Origin: CAYGWP01 sp964353455
Lineage (GTDB): Bacteria > Planctomycetota > Phycisphaerae > FEN-1346
Assembly (NCBI GenBank): GCA_964353455.1
Contig: CAYGWP010000328.1
Span: 1 to 7,950, forward strand
DNA length: 7,950 bases
Reading direction: 5' to 3'
In this document: positions 1 to 5,065 of the stretch, one piece after another
Position numbering within the stretch: position 1 is the stretch's first letter
Layout: each line of letters begins with the position of its first letter
Position numbers and translations under genes: made by a program
The notes under the pieces: generated by a model
Database searches by the model: none
Told to the model about the DNA's origin: nothing
What the model saw: only the letters and a program-made list of their open reading frames with translations

Positions 1-78
1 TCTTACGCAATGGGCCAGGCCGAAGAGTCGCCTGGGCGACAGACCCGCCGCGCAGTGTTCGCGAACGTTGCGCGACTC
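1..78 (-). other. 3' flank of the dehydrogenase gene, with short inverted repeats
   Basis: The region after the dehydrogenase stop contains a 6-bp inverted repeat, GTCGCC/GGCGAC (27-32 and 35-40). A longer-range pair, AGAGTCGC (24-31) with GCGACTCT (72-79), encloses TCGCG/CGCGA (59-63 and 71-75). Read on the minus strand the inner hairpin is followed only by TCTTC, so it is a poor candidate for an intrinsic terminator. It could still form a transcript-end structure. No gene is visible up to the window edge. Confidence 0.3.
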
Positions 79-1116
79 TCAGTCGCCCATCTTGAGGACG
101 ATCTTGCCGAACTGTTCGCCCGCCTCCATGCGGGCGAAGGCCTCGGCGGCGCGGTCGAGCGGCAGGACGGAGTCCACCACGGGCTCGAGTTTCGCCGCGG
201 CCACCGCCTGCAGCATCAGCCGGAAATCCTCGTGCGACCCCATCGTTGACCCGAGGACGGAAATCTGGTTCCAGTAGAGGACGTTCAGGGGCGTCTCGGC
301 GGCGGCGCCCGTGAGGACCGCGCAGATGACGATCCGCCCGCCGCGGCGGACGGCGGCAAAGTCGGCGGCCCAGGTGGCGGCGCCCACGGTGTCCATGACG
401 ACGTCGGCGCCGCGGCCGGCGGTGGCATCGCGGACGGCGGCGGCCACGTCGGTCTGGACGCGGTAGTTGATTGTGTGGTCCGCCCCGAGGCTGCGTGCGC
501 GGGCGAGTTTCTCGTTGGCCGACGATGTGACGATCACCTCGGCCCCGGCGAGTTTGGCGATCTGGAGTCCCGCCAGCGCCACGCCGCCGCCGATGCCGTG
601 GATGAGCGCCGTCTCGCCGGCCCTCAGCCGCGCCCGCGTCATCAGCATCCGCCATGCCGTCAGGTGCGCCAGCCCGAGCGCCGCCGCGTGCTCGAAGTCG
701 AGGTGCGGCGGGCGCGGATACACGCACTCGGCCGGGACAGCCACGCGCTCGGCGAACGTGCCCCAGCGTCCGAGGCCGACAATGGTGAAGGCCGGGCACT
801 CGCTCTGCTCGCCGCGGAGGCACCACTCGCACCGCCCGCACGAGAGGCCGGGGTTCAAAATGACCTCGTCCCCCGCCCGCACGCCCGAGACGCCCTGCCC
901 GACCTCGGCCACGACGCCGGCGGCGTCGGACCCCAGGACGTGCGGGAACGCCAGCGTCATGCCCGGGCGTCCATTACGCACGTTGATATCCAGATGATTC
1001 AGGGCGGCGGCGCGCACCTCGACGACGACCTCGCCTGCGGCCGGTTTCGGGTCGGCCACTTCCTCGACTCGCACGACCTCGTTTCCTCCGTGTGAGCGGA
1101 TGGCGACGGCTTTCAT
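79..1116 (-). CDS. Zinc-binding medium-chain dehydrogenase/reductase (alcohol dehydrogenase or quinone oxidoreductase type)
   Basis: A 345-residue cytoplasmic oxidoreductase of the medium-chain dehydrogenase superfamily, expected to use NAD(P)H on an alcohol, aldehyde or quinone-like substrate that cannot be named from sequence. The N-terminal GroES-like domain carries the structural-zinc lobe Cys93-X2-Cys96-X2-Cys99-X7-Cys107. The Rossmann half begins near HGIGGGVALAG (173-183), and GSTMGSHEDF (289-298) is typical of this subgroup. The usual catalytic-zinc ligands are not evident: the GHE motif is replaced by GSD (62-64), and the first-ligand region reads LNHLDI (39-44). That points to a quinone-oxidoreductase-like or zinc-independent active site. 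The ATG at 1116 is chosen because AAGGAG lies seven bases upstream and the family's MKAV N-terminus begins there; the frame stays open to 1257, but only through repeat DNA. It lies 149 bp downstream of zwf on the same strand, so co-transcription is possible. Family assignment is secure; the substrate is unknown. Confidence 0.9.
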   Translation of the reverse strand: MKAVAIRSHGGNEVVRVEEVADPKPAAGEVVVEVRAAALNHLDINVRNGRPGMTLAFPHVLGSDAAGVVAEVGQGVSGVRAGDEVILNPGLSCGRCEWCLRGEQSECPAFTIVGLGRWGTFAERVAVPAECVYPRPPHLDFEHAAALGLAHLTAWRMLMTRARLRAGETALIHGIGGGVALAGLQIAKLAGAEVIVTSSANEKLARARSLGADHTINYRVQTDVAAAVRDATAGRGADVVMDTVGAATWAADFAAVRRGGRIVICAVLTGAAAETPLNVLYWNQISVLGSTMGSHEDFRLMLQAVAAAKLEPVVDSVLPLDRAAEAFARMEAGEQFGKIVLKMGD

Positions 1117-1149
1117 CGATGGCTCCTTCACCCTAGGTGGTACTGTTCC

Positions 1150-1246
1150 CCCCTCTCCCCTCGCGGGAGAGGGGTCGGGGGTGAGGGCCGATCCACGGCG
1201 ACCCCTCACCCGGCCTCCGGCCACCCTCTCCCACAAGGGGAGAGGG
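1150..1246. repeat. GC-rich dispersed palindromic repeat between zwf and the dehydrogenase gene
   Basis: Three nested hairpins are visible: CCCCTCTCCC (1150-1159) with GGGAGAGGGG (1165-1174), GGGTGAGGG (1179-1187) with CCCTCACCC (1203-1211), and CCCTCTCCC (1224-1232) with GGGAGAGGG (1238-1246). The two outer hairpins use the same 9-bp arms. Translated, it gives strings such as LTPDPSPARGEG, a well-known sign of non-coding dispersed repeats being mistaken for protein in many bacterial genomes. It occupies most of the 149-bp gap between the zwf stop and the next start, so any zwf read-through message would carry a large folded structure there. How it moves, and whether it has a role, cannot be told from one copy. 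Confidence 0.75.
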
Positions 1247-1265
1247 TTAACAGCCACACAGTCCC

Positions 1266-2819
1266 CTATTTATGCGGGCGGCGGAAAATCATCCACTGCC
1301 GGCCGTCAGCCGCCAGGAGATCGTCGGCCTCCCTGGGTCCCCACGAGCCGGCCGCGTATGTCGGGAGATCCCGGACGGAGGCCTGGCGGCAGCCGGCGAA
1401 GACGGGTTCGAGGAACGCCCATGCGGCCTCGACCTCGTCGCCGCGGGTAAACAGTGTTGAGTCGCCGAGGGCGGCGTCGAGGATGAGCCGCTCGTACGCC
1501 TCGGGCGGCTCGCGGCGGAACGCCCCGGCGTACCCGAAATCCATCTGGAACGGGTGTATGCGCATGGCGTGGCCGGGCACCTTGACCTCAAAAAGCATCG
1601 AGATACCTTCATTAGGCTGGATCCGCATGGCCAGGACGTTCGCGGGGAGCGGCCCGCGCGGCGGCGCCCCGAAGAGGACACGCGGGATGGCCTTGAAGTG
1701 GATGGCTATCTCGGTCACCCGCACGGGCATGCGTTTGCCCGTCCTGAGGTAGAACGGGACGCCTGCCCATCGCCAGTTGTCGATAAACGTCTTTATGGCC
1801 GCAAAGGTCTCGACGGAAGAGTCGCGGGCCACCTCGGGCTCCTCGCGGTAGCCCGGCGCCGCGCGGCCGGAGACCTGGCCGGATGAGTACTGTGCGCGGA
1901 CGACGCCTTCGGGGAGGCACTGCGGCGGGATGGGCCTCAGGGCCCGGAGGACCTTCACCTTTTCGTCGCGGACGGCGTCGGCGTCGAGAGAGAGCGGCGG
2001 CTCCATCGCCACCAGGCACACCAGGTGCATCATGTGGTTCTGGACGATGTCGCGGAGTGCCCCGGCCTGTTCGTAATACGATCCGCGCCCCTCGACGCCC
2101 ACCGTCTCGGCCACCGTTATCTGGACGTGATCGACATATTTCTGATTCCAGATAGGCTCGAAGATGCTGTTGGCGAACCGGAGGACGAGGATGTTCTGGA
2201 CGGTTTCCTTTCCGAGGTAATGGTCGATTCGGAAGACCTGGTGCTCGGCGAAGGACCGAAGGAGGCCGGCGTTGAGGTCGCGGGCGCTGGCGAGGTCCCT
2301 GCCGAACGGTTTTTCGACGACGACCCTCGACCAGGGCGGCGCGCGGCTGCCGGGGCGGGCGAGGCCGGCCGCGGCAAGACCCTCGACGATCGGCACGCAG
2401 ACGTTCGGCGGCGTCGCCAGGTAGAAGAGGCAATTCGAGGGCCGGTTCTGCCCCGCCGCCAGCCCCTCGAGGCGCGACCCGAGCGACCGGAACGACTCCG
2501 GGTCATCGTACTTCCCCGTGACGTAATGCAGCCGCGCGGCGAATGCCGCCCAGGCCTCGTCGGTGACGGACTTTGCGCGAGCCGAGCCGGCAACGGCTTT
2601 GCGGGTCTCGGCGCGGAACTCATCATCGGTCTTGGAGGTGCGTGCGTAGCCGACGACGGCGGAGTCGCGCGGCAGGAGACCGTCGGCGAAGAGGCCGAAC
2701 ACGGCCGGCAGAAGTTTCCGGTTTGCCAGGTCGCCCGATGCCCCGAAGATGACAAGGGTGAACGGTTCCGGGACGGGCCTGGCCGTCGAGTTTTCGGCGG
2801 TCGTCGGCGAATCCGGCAT
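1266..2819 (-). CDS. zwf: Glucose-6-phosphate 1-dehydrogenase
   Basis: Cytoplasmic enzyme oxidising glucose 6-phosphate to 6-phosphogluconolactone with NADP+ (or NAD+), the entry step of the oxidative pentose phosphate or Entner-Doudoroff pathway and a main NADPH source. The 517-residue product is close to the family's usual 490-510. Visible signatures are the N-terminal dinucleotide-binding GASGDLA (26-32) followed by RKLLPA, the EKPFG motif (169-173), and the substrate-binding/catalytic RIDHYLGKE (197-205). FANSIFEPIWN and a C-terminal beta-sandwich half follow, including RTGKRMPVR. The ATG at 2819 is preferred because GGAG lies eight bases upstream; a GTG at 2828 is in frame and would add three residues. 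No pgl or gnd gene adjoins it, so the pathway partners are elsewhere. A 149-bp gap containing a palindromic repeat separates it from the downstream dehydrogenase gene. The roughly 18-residue polar leader before the first beta strand is ordinary for the family. Confidence 0.97.
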   Translation of the reverse strand: MPDSPTTAENSTARPVPEPFTLVIFGASGDLANRKLLPAVFGLFADGLLPRDSAVVGYARTSKTDDEFRAETRKAVAGSARAKSVTDEAWAAFAARLHYVTGKYDDPESFRSLGSRLEGLAAGQNRPSNCLFYLATPPNVCVPIVEGLAAAGLARPGSRAPPWSRVVVEKPFGRDLASARDLNAGLLRSFAEHQVFRIDHYLGKETVQNILVLRFANSIFEPIWNQKYVDHVQITVAETVGVEGRGSYYEQAGALRDIVQNHMMHLVCLVAMEPPLSLDADAVRDEKVKVLRALRPIPPQCLPEGVVRAQYSSGQVSGRAAPGYREEPEVARDSSVETFAAIKTFIDNWRWAGVPFYLRTGKRMPVRVTEIAIHFKAIPRVLFGAPPRGPLPANVLAMRIQPNEGISMLFEVKVPGHAMRIHPFQMDFGYAGAFRREPPEAYERLILDAALGDSTLFTRGDEVEAAWAFLEPVFAGCRQASVRDLPTYAAGSWGPREADDLLAADGRQWMIFRRPHK

Positions 2820-2845
2820 CGCTGCCACTCCGTATGAACGCAGAG

Positions 2846-2860
2846 GCCGAAGTCTTCGGC
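2846..2860. promoter_or_regulatory. Short palindrome in the zwf leader
   Basis: GCCGAAG (2846-2852) and CTTCGGC (2854-2860) form a perfect 7-bp inverted repeat around one base. It lies about 27 bases upstream of the zwf ATG. It could be an RNA hairpin (6-bp stem with a GTC loop) or a protein-binding site. It lies inside the repeat-rich gap, so a regulatory role is only a guess. Confidence 0.25.
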
Positions 2861-2905
2861 ATTCCGATTGAACGCAGAGACCGCAGAGATCGCAGAGAGA
2901 AGACT

Positions 2906-2934
2906 AAATTGAAAGATGTTGTTAATTAGAACAA
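2906..2934 (-). promoter_or_regulatory. Weak promoter candidate for zwf
   Basis: The gap is GC-rich except for the AT-rich segment 2901-2940. On the minus strand this has TTGTTC (2929-2934) and CAATTT (2906-2911) separated by 17 bases, a poor match to sigma-70 boxes (3 of 6 and 2 of 6). The location suits a zwf promoter, but the boxes alone do not establish one. Confidence 0.15.
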
Positions 2935-3022
2935 TCCGTTTTTCTCTGCGTCCTCAGCGGCCTCCGCGTTAAAAACGGTACGGAAAAGGCGTTCTCCGCG
3001 GTTAAAATGTCATTGTAACAGA

Positions 3023-3667
3023 CTACGGCTGCGCCGGACCGGCGGAACCGAAAAGTTCGACGGTCACGGGCTCGGCAGGCGCGGCCGAAGCGGCGGCGAG
3101 GGCCTCGCCGAGACGGCGCGCCTCGGCCATGGCCCGGGGGCGACCGCGGATGTCGCCGGGGCCGTCAACCTGGTTGACGAAGAGGTTGCCGAAACAGGCG
3201 CAGTCGAGTGCGTCGAGGAAGTACTTCATCGTGAGGCCGACGGACTCGAACATCTTCTTGCCCCTGGAGCCGCCGACAACGATGACGAGCGCCCGCCGGC
3301 CGCTCCGGCCCTGCGGCGCAACGGGCTGCTTCAGGATGTATTTGCGGGACCACAGGCATTGACATCTATCGATCAGCAGTTTGGCCTGTGCCGAGACGGC
3401 CATGAAGAAGACGGGCGTGGCGAGGACCAGGCGGTCGGCCGCCAGCATCTTCGCCAGGACCGCGTGGTAGTCGTCCTGGATGCTGCATATGCCCGTGCGG
3501 GAGCACGCGCCGCACTCGGCGCACGGGGCGATGCGGAGTCCGCGGAGCGAGAGGTACTCGGTGCGTGCGCCGGCCGCCTCGGCCCCGGCGAGCGCTTCGC
3601 GCAGCAGGATGTCGCTGTTGCTTTCGAGCCGCGGGCTGGTCGAGATGCCGAGCACGGTCAGGCTCAT
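3023..3667 (-). CDS. Iron-sulfur flavoprotein / NAD(P)H-dependent FMN reductase family protein
   Basis: A 214-residue soluble flavodoxin-fold protein. The first strand runs into a phosphate-binding loop for FMN, ISTSPRLESNS (8-18). A compact cysteine motif follows, Cys49-X2-Cys52-X2-Cys55-X5-Cys61, matching the CX2CX2CX4-7C pattern of the iron-sulfur flavoprotein (Isf) group, where it holds a 4Fe-4S cluster. ATPVFFMAVSAQAKLLIDR (83-101) is the usual flavin-contact region. Extra cysteines appear at 102, 104, 156 and 158. Such proteins shuttle electrons between reduced donors and small acceptors, and archaeal Isf has been linked to O2 and peroxide reduction. The ATG at 3667 is chosen because GGAGG lies four bases upstream and the fold starts there; the open frame to 3913 overlaps tpx and is not needed. 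It follows tpx by 73 bp on the same strand, probably in one message, with a 39-bp palindrome in the gap. Electron donor and acceptor are unknown. Confidence 0.85.
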   Translation of the reverse strand: MSLTVLGISTSPRLESNSDILLREALAGAEAAGARTEYLSLRGLRIAPCAECGACSRTGICSIQDDYHAVLAKMLAADRLVLATPVFFMAVSAQAKLLIDRCQCLWSRKYILKQPVAPQGRSGRRALVIVVGGSRGKKMFESVGLTMKYFLDALDCACFGNLFVNQVDGPGDIRGRPRAMAEARRLGEALAAASAAPAEPVTVELFGSAGPAQP

Positions 3668-3683
3668 TGCGCCTCCGAACACC

Positions 3684-3722
3684 AGCACGGCCCGCCCGAC
3701 GGACTGGCGGGCCGTGGCACAC
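3684..3722. repeat. 39-bp palindromic repeat, copy 1 (tpx-flavoprotein gap)
   Basis: CACGGCCCGCC (3686-3696) pairs perfectly with GGCGGGCCGTG (3706-3716) around the 9-base loop CGACGGACT. The whole 39-bp unit, including 2 bases before and 6 after the stem, is identical to the copy at 4294-4332; the match breaks immediately outside. It lies 18 bp after the tpx stop and 16 bp before the flavoprotein start, with the flavoprotein ribosome binding site just outside it. It resembles REP-type extragenic palindromes. Confidence 0.85.
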
Positions 3723-3740
3723 GCGGCTAACCAGGATTCG

Positions 3741-4256
3741 TCACACGACCTTGCGGACGGCGTCGAGGACGGCCGCGTAGTCGGGCTCAGTGGCGATCTC
3801 GCTGACGACCTGGATATACCGGATAACGCCCTGGCGGTCCACAACGAAAACCGCGCGGGCCAGCAGCCGCAGTTCCTTGATGAGGACGCCGTATGCCAGG
3901 CCGAACGCCGCATCGCGGTGGTCGGAGAGGGTCGTCAGGTTCTTGGCGCCCGCAGCGCCGCACCAGCGTTTCTGCGCGAACGGCAGGTCCATGCTGAGCG
4001 TGAGGACCTGGACGCCCGCGCCGAGGCGGCCGGCCTCCTCGTTGAAGCGGCGGGTCTGAAGGTCGCAGACGGGCGTGTCGAGCGACGGGACGGACGCGAT
4101 GACGACCGTCTTGCCACGAAAGGCCGAGAGCGAGACGGGCGCGAGGCCGACATCGAGCGCCGTAAAGTCAGGCGCAAGGTCTCCCACGCGGACCTCCGTG
4201 CCCGCCAGCGTCAGCGGCGCGCCCTTGAAGGTGATGACGCCTTTGCGTTCGGCCAT
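3741..4256 (-). CDS. tpx: Thiol peroxidase (atypical 2-Cys peroxiredoxin)
   Basis: Thioredoxin-fold peroxidase that reduces H2O2 and preferably alkyl or lipid hydroperoxides, normally re-reduced by thioredoxin. The 171-residue product matches the family's usual length of about 168. The peroxidatic site is PSLDTPVCDLQTRRFNE, with Thr61 and Cys64. The resolving cysteine is Cys99 in KRWCGAAG, at the expected spacing for an intramolecular disulfide. The N-terminal VITFKGAPLTLAG and C-terminal LLARAVFVVD (131-140, holding the conserved arginine) are typical. The ATG at 4256 is chosen for a strong AAGGAGG five bases upstream; an in-frame extension to 4298 would run into the palindromic repeat. It starts a probable two-gene unit with the downstream iron-sulfur flavoprotein, which suggests a shared peroxide or oxygen-response role (inference). 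It is divergent from the lipoprotein gene, with 233 bp between the starts. Confidence 0.96.
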   Translation of the reverse strand: MAERKGVITFKGAPLTLAGTEVRVGDLAPDFTALDVGLAPVSLSAFRGKTVVIASVPSLDTPVCDLQTRRFNEEAGRLGAGVQVLTLSMDLPFAQKRWCGAAGAKNLTTLSDHRDAAFGLAYGVLIKELRLLARAVFVVDRQGVIRYIQVVSEIATEPDYAAVLDAVRKVV

Positions 4257-4293
4257 GATGCCCTCCTTGCTGAGGATGCCTCTAGCCCGGAAA

Positions 4294-4332
4294 AGCACGG
4301 CCCGCCCGACGGACTGGCGGGCCGTGGCACAC
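4294..4332. repeat. 39-bp palindromic repeat, copy 2 (tpx leader)
   Basis: Base-for-base identical to the unit at 3684-3722: 11-bp arms at 4296-4306 and 4316-4326. It lies 37 bp upstream of the tpx ATG. Read in the tpx direction the stem is followed by CTTTTCC, so this copy has a weak resemblance to an intrinsic terminator or attenuator. Copy 1 lacks the T run. Confidence 0.85.
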
Positions 4333-4440
4333 CGTCTTCGACTCGCGGCCGAACGACTATGTTACCACACGGGGGCGGCCGGTGGCGAGGGCCTGCTTGC
4401 CGCGCCGAATTATCCTTTTCGCCCCGCCGCGCGCACGCTA

Positions 4441-4456
4441 GACTGGCGACCCAGTC
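4441..4456. promoter_or_regulatory. Small inverted repeat in the lipoprotein leader
   Basis: GACTGG (4441-4446) and CCAGTC (4451-4456) form a perfect 6-bp inverted repeat with a CGAC loop, about 33 bases before the lipoprotein ATG. TAGACT (4439-4444) overlaps it and is a passable -10-like box, but no convincing -35 box is visible. It may be an operator, a leader hairpin or chance. Confidence 0.2.
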
Positions 4457-4489
4457 AGGCGCACCCTTGCGAAGCAGAGGAGGCACGCC

Positions 4490-5056
4490 ATGCCGCTCAT
4501 CCGCCCGCCCCGTCTCGCCCTTGCGCTGGCCGCCGCCTGCCTCTGCGCCGCGGGATGCGAGTCGAAGCCCGCCGCGCCGAAGCCCGAGACCTTCGCCAGC
4601 AGCGAGTGCGGCTTCTCGCTCACATTCCCCGACGATTGGGCAAAGTGGATGGGCATCCCCGGGTCGAACCTGCTTCTATATGCGCCCGACCAGACCGACC
4701 CGAACGCCTTCCGCGACAACGTCCTGGTGCGCGTCGAGTACCTGGAAGGCGGCCTCACGCTGGATGAGTTTTTCAATCTCAAGGTATCAAAGGGGGCCGC
4801 CGTAATGCCCGACTACAAGGAACTCCAGAGGGGCAACGCGACCATCGGCGGGCAGCCGGCCAGGCGACTGGTGTACTCATACAGTCATGGCGATACGCCT
4901 GTTACGTCCATAGCGTACTTTCTCCTGAGCGGCCAGCGCGGATACATGGTGCTATGCAGCGCCTCGGTTGACCGGTTCCCGCAGCGCAAGGCCCGGTTCG
5001 AGGAAATCGCAGGGACGTTCAAACTCATTCCCGTGGCCGCCGAGCCGGCGAAGTAG
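4490..5056 (+). CDS. Putative lipoprotein with a PsbP/DcrB-like domain
   Basis: A 188-residue exported protein of unknown function. Two early arginines and a hydrophobic stretch (about 9-19) lead to a lipobox-like AAGC with Cys23 as the likely lipidation site, so it is probably membrane-anchored. A short Pro/Ala/Lys linker follows. The mature part has the pattern of the small PsbP/DcrB (DUF1795-like) alpha/beta fold: an opening GFSLTFPDDWAKW (41-53), then a strand VLVRVEYLEGG, the helix LDEFFNLKVS, a GNATIGGQPARRLVYSY strand pair, and the closing RFEEIAGTFKLIP. In characterised relatives this domain serves as a cell-envelope adaptor; no enzyme motif is seen. The ATG has GGAGG six bases upstream. 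It is divergent from tpx and convergent with the next gene, its stop being only 9 bp from that gene's stop. The lipoprotein call is firm; the domain call rests on pattern recognition alone. Confidence 0.8.
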   Translation: MPLIRPPRLALALAAACLCAAGCESKPAAPKPETFASSECGFSLTFPDDWAKWMGIPGSNLLLYAPDQTDPNAFRDNVLVRVEYLEGGLTLDEFFNLKVSKGAAVMPDYKELQRGNATIGGQPARRLVYSYSHGDTPVTSIAYFLLSGQRGYMVLCSASVDRFPQRKARFEEIAGTFKLIPVAAEPAK

Positions 5057-5065
5057 CGCACCTTC

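Larger units (their letters stand above)
2827..3007. repeat. Imperfect inverted-repeat element with AT-rich centre upstream of zwf
   Basis: The left arm (2871-2900, beginning AACGCAGAGACCGCAG) matches the reverse complement of the right arm (2941-2970, ending CCTCCGCGTT) at 24 of 30 positions by eye, with an AT-rich interior (2901-2940). The left side is partly duplicated in tandem: the segment from about 2827, CTCCGTATGAACGCAGAGG, recurs from about 2861 with few changes. The right side has a second related piece, TTCTCCGCGGTTAAAA (2992-3007). Arms built from CGCAGAGA-type units facing their complement are a familiar type of bacterial dispersed intergenic repeat. It fills nearly the whole gap between the flavoprotein stop (3023) and the zwf start. 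Confidence 0.65.

Noticed and set aside
1117..1257. N-terminal extension of the dehydrogenase to an upstream start
   Set aside because: The extra 47 residues are translated palindromic repeat. The ATG at 1116 has a good ribosome binding site and the family N-terminus.
2827..3007. CRISPR-like array from the repeated CGCAGAGA units
   Set aside because: The units are short, degenerate and arranged as an inverted pair, with no regular unique spacers and no cas gene nearby.
3668..3913. 82-residue N-terminal extension of the flavoprotein
   Set aside because: It overlaps tpx on the same strand in another frame and crosses the 39-bp palindrome. The ATG at 3667 has GGAGG upstream and begins the flavodoxin fold.
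3480..4805. 441-codon plus-strand open frame spanning the flavoprotein, tpx and lipoprotein regions
   Set aside because: It runs antisense to two clear genes and out of frame through the lipoprotein gene. The repeated HGPPDGLAGRG in its translation is just the 39-bp palindrome read twice.
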